From Prionace glauca (lineage: Eukaryota > Chordata > Chondrichthyes > Carcharhiniformes > Carcharhinidae), in NCBI GenBank assembly GCA_037974335.1, contig CM075760.1, forward strand, positions 8,057,432 through 8,121,431: a DNA stretch of 64,000 nucleotides, written 5' to 3'. Within the stretch, counting starts at the first letter, position 1. The number at the start of each line of letters is the position of its first letter. Below are positions 55,187-64,000 of this stretch, piece after piece. The notes below the pieces were generated by a model that was given only the letters and a program-made list of their open reading frames with translations, made no database searches and was not told the origin of the DNA. The translations under genes and the position numbers were made by a program.

Positions 55187-56807
55187 AGAACATAGAACAT
55201 AGAACATAGAACATTACAGCACAAACAGGCCCTTCGGCCCTCGAGTTGCGCCGATCGCATCAACCCCACCAATCTATAGACCTATCTATAACCCCCAATC
55301 CCATTAAACCCCATATACTCATCCAGAAGTCTTTTAAAAGACCCCAGCGAGTTTGCCTCCACCACCGACGACGGCAGCCGATTCCAATCACTCACCACCC
55401 TCTGAGTGAAAAACTTACCCCTAACATCACCTCTGTACCTCCCTCCCCGCACCTTAAATCTGTGTCCCCTCGTAGCGACCATTTCAACCCGGGGAAATAG
55501 CCTCTGAGAGTCCACCCTATCTATTCCTCTCAACATTTTATAAACTTCTATCAGGTCGCCTCTCAACCTTCGCCTCTCCAGGGAAAAGAGTCCCAGCTCC
55601 CTCAACCTATCTTCATAAGGCATGCCTCCCAGTCCAGGCAACATCCTTGTAAATCTCCTCTGCACCCTTTCAATAGCTTCCACATCTTTCCTATAGTGAG
55701 GCGACCAGAACTGCGCACAGTACTCCAAATGAGGCCTGACAAGGGTCCTGTAAAGTTGCAGCATTACCTCCCGACTCCTAAACTCAATCCCTCGATTAAT
55801 GAGGGCCAGTACACCATACGCCTTCTTGACCACCTCCTCCACCTGCGAGGCCGATTTAAGAGTCCTGTGAACCCGGACCCCGAGATCCTTCTGCTCTTCA
55901 ACTCTACTAAGACCCCTGCCCTTAATAGTGTACTCGTTCATCCCGTTGGTTCTGCCGAAATGGACTACTACACATTTATCCGCGTTGAAGTCCATCTGCC
56001 ACTTCTCCGCCCATTCCTGCATCCTATCTATGTCCTGCTGCAACTTTTGACATCCTTCCAGACCATCCACAACACCGCCGACCTTCGTGTCATCAGCGAA
56101 CTTGCTAACCCATCCCTCCACTTCCTCATCCAGGTCATTTATGAAAATGACAAACAACAAGGGTCCCAGGACAGATCCCTGGGGCACCCCACTGGTGACT
56201 GACCTCCATTCCGAAAAAGACCCATCCACAACCACTCTCTGCCTTCTGCAGGCAAGCCAGTTCTGGATCCACAAGGCCAAAGGCCCTTGGATCCCATGCC
56301 CTCTCACCTTCTCAAGAAGTCTTGCATGGGGGACCTTATCAAAAGCCTTGCTGAAGTCCATGTACACTACGTCCACGGCACTTCCTTCGTCAATGTGTTC
56401 AGTCACATTATCGAATAACTCAACTAGGCTCGTAAGGCACGACCTGCCCTTGACAAATCCATGCTGACTATTCCTGATCATGTCAAACCTCTCCAAATGG
56501 TCGTAAATCTTGTCCCTCAGAAGCCTCTCCATCAGCTTACCAACCACTGAGGTCAGACTCACCGGGCGGTAATTTCCCGGGCTATCTCTGTTCCCTTTCT
56601 TGAAAATAGGGACTACATCCGCAATCCTCCAATCTTCCGGAACCTCTCCCGTCTCCATTGACGACGCAAAGATCATCGCCAAGGGCTCTGCAATCACTTC
56701 CCTGGCCTCCCACAGTATCCTGGGGTACATCCCATCTGGTCCCGGCGACTTATCTACCTTGATAGAATTCAAAAGTTCTAACACATCCTCCTCTTTAATG
56801 TCCACTT
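55187..56807 (-). mobile_element. CR1-type LINE, subfamily C, intact RT ORF
   Basis: ORF of 507 residues (55282-56805): [98 protein letters not shown] and the C-terminal module to LDEYMGFNGIGGYR. Tail (AACATAG)n at 55187. Related to B but distinct. 5'-truncated in RT; no endonuclease. Inserted into a V exon. Confidence 0.93.
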
Positions 56808-56984
56808 CAGTCTGCTTCAGTCTCTAATTCTGAGGGTAGCGACAGGGTGACAGAATCTCCATGACTCAGATCTGATAAACCTGTCTGCCTCCTCTTTAAT
56901 GTCCACTTAATGTCTGCTTCAGTCTCTAATTCTGAGGGTAGCGACAGGGTGACAGAATCTCCATGACTCAGATCTGATAAACCT
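56787..56984. repeat. Tandem duplication of the LINE/V junction, 101-base unit
   Basis: Two adjacent units both contain CCTCCTCTTTAATGTCCACTT (LINE end), CTGCTTCAGTCTCTAATTCT, GAGGGTAGCGACAGGGTGAC and CTCAGATCTGATAAACCTG (V exon start and acceptor). They differ at only a few bases (TCAG versus TAATG). Confidence 0.92.
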
Positions 56985-57129
56985 GCTCAAACAGAAATAA
57001 ATCAGACCGACTGAATACTTAAAATTTAATTTTAAATCACGTTTGTAAAATTAAAGTAAATATGAAATGTGTTTGGTTCACAATTACTTGTTATGAATAT
57101 TATCCAAACAGCCCAAATGTTGAGCATTT

Positions 57130-57620
57130 CCTTTGCCTGCTCTGTAAAACGGGAATTGGATATTTGAAAACATCCGTTTTAAACTTCACCCTGTATATTT
57201 TGCCTCGGGATGCTCTCACTGCATTTCCCTGTGTCCGCGGTGGTGCTGTGGGGTTAGTAGCTGGTGAGCCGGCAGCCAGTGAATGGATTCACCCCGAGCT
57301 GGGTTCAGTCAGTGTTCTGATAGGGAGAATGGTTTCCTAGTTAGACACGTGGGGCGAGATTTGTAACCGGAAACATGGGGTTACCGATGGGGTTTATTTA
57401 TTCCGGTTTCAATTCTCCATCTCTGATTCCAGTAGAATCGACATCCGTGAGCGGATAAAGCTCGAGTCTCAGCTTCTTTCATCAGCTCAACAGAGAGACG
57501 CCACAGTTACAACTGGAGCGGGTTTTTGGCTCCTTGTTATTTCGTGTGAATATTATACACATATCCTAATTTTAAACTGAACTCCTTGGACAATTGCTTG
57601 AGCAGGAATTTCATATGATC
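57130..57620. other. Region between V genes
   Basis: No recognised gene; includes promoter DNA of the V gene at 57627. No clear TATA box. Confidence 0.4.
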
Positions 57621-57626
57621 TGAAAA

Positions 57627-57959
57627 ATGTTCCGAATTTACAGATTCTCTTTGCTGCTTTTCACTCTGATCTTCACGGGAGTGACTGGAGCAGATGAGGT
57701 GATGCAGCTCCCTCGGTGGGAGGTTGTCAGCGAAGAGGAAACCATATCCATCAACTGCACCACCACCACTGCGTTTAACAGCTTGTATTGGTACAGACAG
57801 TCCCCGAATCAGCCACCCCAGCATCTGGTGATGGCCAAAAGAGAAACCGATCAAAGCGAGAGGATCACTGCCTCAATCGGGGGAGGCTACAAATTCAGTG
57901 CCCTGACTGTGAGAGACGCCAGAGTTACAGACACCGCCACCTATCTCTGTGCCGTGAGC
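57627..57959 (+). CDS. TCR V gene without leader intron
   Basis: A single open exon of 333 bases, the same length as the relative at 36762. Signal peptide MFRIYRFSLLLFTLIFTGVT passes directly into GADEVMQLPRWEVVSEEET. First Cys is in SINCTTTT, Trp in LYWYRQSPNQPPQHLV, then ERITASIGGGYKFSALTV and second Cys in DTATYLCAVS. No splice donor and acceptor pair separates the leader from the V domain. The signal at 57960 is consensus, so it should be able to rearrange. The CDR2 region is short (VMAKRETDQS), as in the V gene at 60750. Confidence 0.9.
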
Positions 57960-57997
57960 CACAGTGTAACAAACACGGGGGGTCCCATACAAAAACC
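57960..57997 (+). promoter_or_regulatory. V recombination signal (22 spacer)
   Basis: CACAGTG, 22-base spacer, ACAAAAACC. Confidence 0.9.
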
Positions 57998-58074
57998 TGC
58001 ACCGATTGTGAGATCCACTCTGTGTGTCTGCAATGTCGGCACAGGGAGTGATGGGAGTATTTTAAAATAGTCAA

Positions 58075-59690
58075 AAAAGGAAATGAACGCAACTGAAAAC
58101 AAAATATAGAATCTAATTATTAAAACACCGTCAGAAATGAAGAGAGTTGAAAACAGAAATGGCGAAGAGGAAAGACGGAGCATGTAAACTAGACTGAGTC
58201 ATTGGAAAACAGGACAGAGGAAATTTAAGTCATTGTAGAAGTAGTGGACAGAAAATGAGGAAAGTGTTGAAACAGAGATCAATATTGAAAAGAACCGAGT
58301 GTAATAGACAGAGTCAAAATCAGGTGATATCATAAATAAAGAGAGAATGGCCTTGTGGGATTATCGCGAGACGATTAATCCAGTAACTCAGTTAATGTTC
58401 AAGAGGCCCGGAATTCAGAATTTACTGATGACCATGCAACCATTGTTCCGTTGGTATATTTGTCTGATTATTAGCGAGCGTTCACGTCTTTCGAAATGAA
58501 CAATCCAGACTTATCAGTCGTGGATTTGTGGGCATATTAAAGCAAGATTAATCCGTCTACTCGCCTGAACAGGAAACGGCACAAATGCTCTGGTATCAAT
58601 ACTAAACATCAAATGCAACAAATTCAAAATAATGAGAAAGGCATCAGAGGCAGTCGCAGTATCATAAAAGTAGTAAAACCTACAATAATCCGCTACACAA
58701 AAATCCCGCACTATCACGCAGCAATGTTAACAACATTGAGAGTGGCTTTTTCACAGATGAGATCCCAAGACCTCATCTTTCACTAAAAGGTGGAGAACAG
58801 TGAGTTCACCTTGTCACAGGTGACAGCTGGAGTTACAGGAAATATCTTCACACCACAAACCACAGAGTGTTTAGGGGAAGGGTCTATATGTGAATTTCAG
58901 ATGCTCGGGCGTAGAAACAGGTCTTCTGGACCACAAGGTCTGGGATCCAACCTCACTTCGGTGTTTTATGACTACAGAAGCAGTGTTTCCGGGCCGGTCA
59001 CACAAGTGGATTATCAGCTTGGAATTTTTTTACAATACGCAATGACAGGTGGTAAGAGTCGGTGAGTTCAAAGGTCACCGATCTTCCACGGGTTAATGGA
59101 AACCACTGCAGGAATTTGTCTCGTGTAATCAGGCTCCAATCTATTATAAGTCTCTAGTCAACCAGTGTAACCTCAGCGAGTGCACCAGGAGGATGAGAAG
59201 GGAGACTTAACGAATGAACTATAGAAATAATTGCATTTCAATGTCACTGAGTAATCTGAATAAGACGTTCAGCACAATGTTTCTAATCGAAGTGGTTCCT
59301 CAATGAATCATAAATTGAGAGACAGAGGGGGGAGTGTGTGCGTGTACATGTGTCTGTGTGAGAGTGAGTTCAAAATAACTGCAAAATACCTGGACTCCTC
59401 AATCTCTTTATCCCAGGGTTCCTGTGGCAACCCTGTCTGACACAGAATTAAACATTCCCACTGTTTTCTGTGTTAATAAAGTTTTTAACATCACCACAGT
59501 GACAACACCGGAAATGAGCTTCCTTGGGTTAGAAAGTACTTTCGGACATCTGAATGCTGTAAAAGGCATCAATAAATTAATAAATTAATATTAATAAATT
59601 CTTTCTTTCCGATTTCGACTGAAATATCTTTCTAAAGATTAAATTCATTGTCCTCATGTTTCCACGGGCCCAGTAAAGTTAATTTAATTT
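58075..59690. other. Region without recognised genes
   Basis: AT-rich intergenic DNA. Short AATAAATTAATA repeats near 59570-59600. No gene or clear repeat family seen. Confidence 0.4.
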
Positions 59691-59849
59691 TCATTTTTTA
59701 AAATTTAAATCCGATTCTTTCCTGGATTGGGTAAATGAGTGGTCGCCTAGGATTTCCCGGATTCTGTCTCCAGTCGGTTCAGAGATTCTTTCCGCGCCAG
59801 AGGACACAGGGCAGTCTGGCAGGAATAAGAATCCGGCAACTTCCCGAGG

Positions 59850-60055
59850 AAACAGCGCAGTGCTCAGTGAATGCTGCACCGTCAGAGCTGTCAGCCTCTC
59901 GGTGACCTGTTCAATCGAGGACACCGTGTTCCTTCTCAGCTGGAGGTGACACATCACATGGTCACTGTTTCCAAGAAGAGCAGGAGGAATGTCCTGTTTG
60001 ATATCTGTTCACCAATCACAATTACCGAACACTACAATATTACTGATGGAAATGA
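59850..60055 (+). repeat. Dispersed SINE-like repeat, decayed
   Basis: GAATGCTGCACCGTCAGAGC, CTCTCGGTGACCTGTTCAAT, CAGCTGGAGGTGACACATCA and AAGAAGAGCAGGAGGAATGT follow, in order, a vertebrate dispersed repeat (GTGCTGCACTGTCxGAGGTG...GAAGAAGAGCAGG). Many changes. Confidence 0.55.
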
Positions 60056-60124
60056 CACGCTGAGTCTGAATTAGCTGCTGTGTTCTCTGCTGAATTGCTC
60101 CCTCGTGTCAGGGGGATTCGCGGG

Positions 60125-60219
60125 GTAAATATATGAGGTTAGGGGGAGAGGGTCTGGGTGGGACTGTGGTCGCTGCAGATTCAGTGGCCGAATCTCATTC
60201 TGCACTGTAGGGATTCTAT
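60125..60219 (+). mobile_element. SINE 3' end
   Basis: AGGGTCTGGGTGGGACTGTG, GCAGATTCAGTGGCCGAAT and CTGCACTGTAGGGATTCTAT are the 3' end of the shark SINE. Its last 20 bases recur at 60461-60480 inside the promoter repeats. Confidence 0.65.
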
Positions 60220-60545
60220 GACGTTATAATGCTCTGACGTCAGAATGCCGGAAGTTCTGTCGCATGCGCACTCACCTCCCCCACACTATCATTACCGAAG
60301 CTCCTTCACTGATTCACTTTGCGCTCACAGGACCCAGCGACGTTATAATGTTCTGACGTCAGAATGCCGGAAGTTCTGTCGCATGCGCACTCACCTCCCC
60401 CACACGATCATTACCGAAGCTCCTTCACTGATTCACTTTGCGCTCACAGGACCCAGCGACCACTGTAGGGATACTGTGACGTTATAATGTTCTGACGTCA
60501 GAATGCCGGATGCTGTGACGTCACAATACCGGATGCTCTGTGCAT
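60220..60545 (+). promoter_or_regulatory. Promoter of V gene 60750: repeated units with four CRE sites
   Basis: Three units beginning GACGTTATAATG and containing TCTGACGTCAGAATGCCGG. Perfect TGACGTCA palindromes lie at 60235-60242, 60354-60361, 60493-60500 and 60516-60523. The first two units are 119 bases long and nearly identical, including GTCGCATGCGCACTCACCTC and GATTCACTTTGCGCTCACAG. CRE sites bind CREB/ATF factors and occur in TCR V-beta promoters and the TCR alpha enhancer. The array ends 22 bases before a TATA box. Confidence 0.75.
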
Positions 60546-60566
60546 GCCCATTCTCCTCCCCAAAGC

Positions 60567-60572
60567 TATAAA
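60567..60572 (+). promoter_or_regulatory. TATA box of V gene 60750
   Basis: TATAAA in CCAAAGCTATAAACGCTG, 183 bases before the start codon and just after the CRE array. Confidence 0.6.
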
Positions 60573-60749
60573 CGCTGAGCTCCCTCACTTCTTCAGTTTG
60601 TGATCACAAGTGCCAGCGACCAGGTTCTAACAGCCACAGTGGTACTGGTTTGGGGCTCGGTTTGATATCCAATAGCATTACTTTCCCAAGAGCTTCTCTC
60701 AGCCTGGGATCTGCTGACAGCTGCGTCACATAAGTCGATAGAATCCAGC

Positions 60750-61246
60750 ATGCTTCTGAGCTTCACTTTGATGATTATTTTCCTGGATTTCTTACTATTC
60801 CCTCGGTGTAAGTGTGGTCACTATTTCTGACAGGAATGTTTCACACCTCAGCAATGTTAGGTTCTGTTAAATTGTACTCAGCTTTATTGTATTATCTCGA
60901 ATTGTGAATACGATTGTACTTTATTGTACTGCATTATAGTACGTTGTGTTATTACTGCTAATGTACAATTGCAGATGCCGCTGGCAGTGAAGAGTTATCA
61001 CAGTCTCCGGAGTCAGTGGTTGTTACCGAGGGAGCCACTGCATCGTTGAACTGTTCAACCACAGTAGCTGTACTGACCCTGCAATGGTACAGACAAAATC
61101 CAGACAGAACCCTGCAGCACCTGATGAGTGGTACCAGCGAGCAGGGCAGGATCACGGCTCAATACAATTTCGCAGAGAATCACAGCGTTCTGAATGTTAG
61201 TGAAACTCGACTGACAGACACTGCCACCTATTTCTGTGCGATGAGG
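60750..61246 (+). CDS. TCR alpha/delta V gene (intact)
   Basis: Leader exon 60750-60807 (MLLSFTLMIIFLDFLLFPR) with donor GT/GTAAGT; V exon 60975-61246 after CAATTGCAG, phase 1. It reads AAGSEELSQSPESVVVTEG, first Cys in SLNCSTTV, Trp in LQWYRQNPDRTLQHLM, then QGRITAQYNFAENHSVLNV and second Cys in DTATYFCAMR. Short CDR2 as in the intronless V genes, to which it is the closest intron-bearing relative here. Open and complete; strong CRE promoter. Confidence 0.92.
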
Positions 61247-61285
61247 CACAGTACAGCAAAGACCGTACAGGGCCGTACAAAAACC
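61247..61285 (+). promoter_or_regulatory. V recombination signal (23 spacer)
   Basis: CACAGTA, 23-base spacer, ACAAAAACC. Confidence 0.88.
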
Positions 61286-61617
61286 TGTCGCGATCACCCG
61301 CAAAGTGTATAGCCTGTTTCGGGAGCTGGGACTTTAATCACTCTCTCCCTTGGATACGCACCATAATCACCCGATCAATGAAACCTCTGCCTGATTTGGA
61401 GTTTCATATCAAATTATTCTTATCATATCTCTTTCATATCAAAAGAGAAGGGACAAAATACATTTAAATTCGACTGTTTTCCGTGGAAATGTCATCTGGG
61501 GAGCACGTGTTCCATGGTGCTTCCGGATTGAAATCATCATGCTATTCGGTGAATCAATATTCGAAGGATCTTTGTCTATTTCTTGTGATAAACCCCATTC
61601 CAGTCTATGATACATTC

Positions 61618-61745
61618 TACCTTTGGCTGCAGGGCCAAGTGACGCACACTGAGTCTCCAGAATCTATCGGCGGTGAAGACCCTGGAAGGACAGTCAGTGA
61701 TTTTAAGGGACAGCCACTCCATATCTGAAAGCTTGCTGTACCTAT
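61618..61745 (+). pseudogene. Possible 5' relic of another V exon
   Basis: After a possible acceptor TTTGGCTGCAG the frame reads GQVTHTESPESIGGEDPG, like a V domain N-terminus (QVTQTESPES), then a short stretch and a stop. No Cys/Trp core and no signal follow. Weak evidence. Confidence 0.35.
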
Positions 61746-62239
61746 CTATACACAGCATTATTCCGGGTAAGTTACGGGAACTTTAATGAAGAGATGGAGG
61801 CCCAGACATTGAAATATCTCCCAAGATCTCTCAGACCGGTTCGCTGTTAATTTCAATGAACAAAGACTGCGATGTAACTGTTTGATAAATAAACAAACAT
61901 TTATCCCACTTTCACAGAACAGTGGACAGCGATAGATCAATATTATTTATTGCATTGATATTTGTTACCATCTAGAGTAAAGCACCGCAAACTATAAGGG
62001 AAGAACATTCAATAGTAAATTTCAAAAAGGCATTGCCAGACCTTCAGAACGGAAAACAAAACGTGGAATGCGGGGTGAAAAGAGCAAATGGGAAAGATCT
62101 TCCATGGAGCCGCAGGGAGGGGAAATTGTTTCTGATCCATTCGCACCCTTCAGTCACTATTTCTTTCTCAGTCACTTGAGCAGTAAGCAGATACAAGATA
62201 GTCACAGACTGCGGCAGGTTCAGCTGTCGCTGTTTCGTC

Positions 62240-62400
62240 TCCATCACCTGCGACTGACGCTGAGAACTCCGCACTTCCATCAGCTTTGAGTCTGCGGTGA
62301 CCCCGGCCTGAGTTTCCTTTTGCTGCTCTCACTGTAACACCATTGTGTGTTTGTAGACATTGCTGCCGCTGGCCGATTTCTGTCATTGGTTAGATCAGAA
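62240..62400 (+). promoter_or_regulatory. V-promoter-like block, orphaned by insertions
   Basis: TTTGAGTCTGCGGTGACCCC, TTTGCTGCTCTCACTGTAAC and ATTGTGTGTTTGTAGACATT follow the order of 34420-34500 upstream of the V gene at 34615 (TTGAGTCTGCCGTATCCCC, TTTGCTACTCTCACTCTGAC, ATTGTGTGATTGGACAGATT). A repeat and a CR1 copy follow at 62415-63874. A V gene may lie beyond the window edge or have been lost. Confidence 0.5.
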
Positions 62401-62414
62401 GTTCAGTGTTTAAG

Positions 62415-62557
62415 TCTATTTATTAGTGTAGCAAGTAGGCCTATATTAACACTGCAATGAAGTTACTATGAAAATCCCCTAGTCGCCACATTCCGGCGCC
62501 TGTTCGAGTTCACTGAGGGAGAGTTTAGCATGGCTGATCAGCGACTGGTTCAGGAGG
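62415..62557 (+). repeat. Dispersed elasmobranch repeat
   Basis: TAGTGTAGCAAGTAGGCCTA, ACACTGCAATGAAGTTACTA, GAAAATCCCCTAGTCGCCAC and TTCCGGCGCCTGTTCGAGTT are from a common shark repeat. Cut at 62558 by the CR1 insertion. Confidence 0.75.
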
Positions 62558-63874
62558 TGAACATAAGAACATAAGAAATAGGAGCAGGAGTAGGCCATCT
62601 GGCCCTTCGAGCCTGCCCCGCCATTCAATAAGATCATGGCTGATCTGTCGTGACTCAGCTCCACCTTCCCGCCCTCTCCCCATAACCCTTAATCCCTTCT
62701 CTTATCAAAAACCCATCAACCCGTTTCTTAAAAATATTTAGCGAGGCAGCCTCCACCACTTCAACGGGCAGAGAATTCCAGAGATTCACCACCCTTTGAG
62801 TGAAGAAGTTCCTCCTCAACTCTGTTCTAAACCGCCCCCCCTTTATCTTGAGGCTGTGCCCCCTAGTCCTACTGTCTTTTTTGAGCGGGAACAGTCTCTC
62901 CACCTCTATCCTATCCATCCCATTCATCATCTTATACGTCTCAATGAGATCTCCCCATTCTTCTAAACTCTAACGAGTACAAGCCTAGTTTATTCAGCCT
63001 CTCCTCATAGCTCAATCCCCTCAACTCCGGTATCAGCCGAGTAAACCTCCTCTGCACTCCCTCCAGGGCCAAAACATCCTTGCGCAGGTGCGGCGCCCAA
63101 AACTGCACACAGTACTCCAGCTGCGGTCTCACCAATGCCCTATACAGCTGCAGCAAGACCTCCCTACTTTTATATTCAATCCCCTTCGCTATGAAGGCCA
63201 GCATCCCATTCGCCTTCCTGACCACCTGCTGTACCTGCAAGCTGGGTTTTTGCGACTCATGCACAAGGACCCCGAGGTCCCTCTGCACCGTCGCCTGCTG
63301 CAGTTTTTCGCCCCGTAAGTAATAGTCCTTCCTACCATTCCTCCTACCAAAGTGGACCACCTCACACTTGCCAACATTAAATTCCATTTGCCATTTCCTG
63401 GCCCATTCGCCCAGCCTATCTAGATCCTTCTGCAGACTCTCCACACCCTCCGCACAATTTGCCTTTCCCCCAATCTTGGTGTCATCAGCAAACTTCGACA
63501 CCCTGCACTCTGTGCCCTCCTCCAGATCATCTATATAAATGGTAAATAGCTGAGGCCCCAGCACCGACCCCTGGGGCACCCCACTAGTCACCAACCGCCA
63601 ATCCGAATAGCATCCATTGACCCCCACTCTCTGCCTCCTATTTGACAACCAATCCTCTATCCACGCTAACACCCTACCCCCAACTCCATGTCCCCTGACC
63701 TTCTGCAATAACCTCTTGTGAGGTACCTTGTCAAACGCCTTCTGAAAATCCAGAAAGACCACATCCACCGGCTCTCCTCCATCCACTGCTCTAGACACAT
63801 CCTCATAGAACTCCAGTAAATTTGTCAGACACGACTTCCCTTTAATGAAACCGTGTTGCGTCCGCCCTATCAAG
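62558..63874 (-). mobile_element. CR1-type LINE, subfamily A
   Basis: RT ORF in two frames (63945-62941 including flanking codons, and 62930-62655). A two-base loss near 62957 turns FRRMRGDL into a frameshift. Otherwise nearly the same as the copy at 9697, from LIGRTQHGFIKGKSCLTNLL to YGERAGRWS, with the tail at 62558. 5' end about 63874. Confidence 0.92.
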
Positions 63875-64000
63875 AAATGGGCATTTCTCTGCCCATTTGC
63901 TCCTAACTGTTCTTGCCTTTCCTGGTTTATGGAAATTGTGCGCATTTCCCTTTCCCAGTCTTTAACGTAAACAATTAAATCTTTTTCTGTTACCTTGTAC
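63875..64000. other. End of window with a short inverted repeat
   Basis: AAATGGGCA and TGCCCATTT (63875-63898) form a perfect 9-base inverted repeat around a 6-base loop directly at the LINE 5' end. Nothing else recognised. Confidence 0.5.

Larger units (their letters stand above)
54900..57127 (-). pseudogene. TCR V pseudogene split by a CR1 LINE
   Basis: Read on the - strand: leader exon 57127-57088 (MLNIWAVWIIFIT, phase 1), intron with the same AACCAAACACATTTCA word as the gene at 28514, acceptor TTATCAG, then DLSHGDSVTLSLPSELETEA (56973 down), then LINE DNA (56807-55187), then the rest of the exon: LSLTCTYD with first Cys, SWYRQHSDAQRLFILR with Trp, one-base frame change, DFAQSRF, GELQTSSKFTSLTISGLQLT and DAAVYHCALS with second Cys. 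A decayed heptamer CATCGTA (54932-54938), a 23-base spacer and nonamer ACAAAAACT (54900-54908) follow. It is the same family as 28514. The LINE broke it; the LINE/V junction was then duplicated (56787-56984). Confidence 0.85.

Noticed and set aside
63080-63322. Cys/Ser-rich ORF also seen at 10521, 12781 and 37628
   Set aside because: It is the antisense of the CR1 RT coding sequence, repeated in every copy.

Overview
The window looks like genomic DNA of a cartilaginous fish, most likely a shark. It holds the 3' end of a shark-type immunoglobulin heavy-chain gene, many T-cell-receptor V segments of alpha/delta type, a GPR139-like receptor of a kind I recall as expanded in sharks, many CR1-type LINEs with (TTCTATG)n or (TTCTTATG)n tails, tRNA-derived SINEs, and scattered tRNA genes. 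The ORFs are short and exon-like, as expected for an intron-rich vertebrate genome.

Layout. 1-4300: last constant exons of an IgM-like heavy chain on the + strand: the end of one CH domain, the terminal CH domain with a shortened secretory tail, an in-domain splice donor, and two membrane exons. 4300-14700: repeats (a SINE, a Ty3/Gypsy-like fossil, CR1 LINEs) and tRNA or tRNA-like loci. 14700-16500: an intact two-exon GPR139-like receptor with TATA box and polyA signal. 17.6-22.0 kb: a duplicated element with a CTCF-like core, then about 3 kb of G-rich minisatellites. 23.7-43.1 kb: the main V cluster, ten V segments or relics on both strands (intact: 24992, 28514, 34615 on +, 40215 on -; 36762 on - has an intact reading frame but an atypical heptamer). 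43.5-52.5 kb: LINEs, a zinc-finger fragment and four good tRNA genes (Arg-ACG, Gln-TTG, Asn-GTT, intron-containing Ile-TAT). 53.7-62.4 kb: a second V cluster with two intact V genes (57627 and 60750), one V exon split by a CR1 insertion, one plain pseudogene and a possible relic. The window ends in another CR1 copy.

How it works together. The V segments carry a leader, a V exon with the conserved Cys/Trp/Cys core, and a 3' recombination signal (heptamer, 22-24 base spacer, nonamer close to ACAAAAACC), as expected of TCR alpha/delta V genes. The IgM-like constant exons lie about 20 kb from the first V. This physical mixing of Ig and TCR parts is the main biological point, since sharks are known to use IgH-type V segments in TCR delta chains. 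Other points of interest are two V genes whose leader and V exon are fused without an intron, CTCF-like cores beside several V signals, a V promoter with four perfect CRE sites in duplicated units, and two nearly identical LINEs in direct orientation flanking much of the V cluster.

Limits: all homology calls come from reading the sequence and from memory of the families; no database or alignment was run. Coordinates of repeats are approximate.
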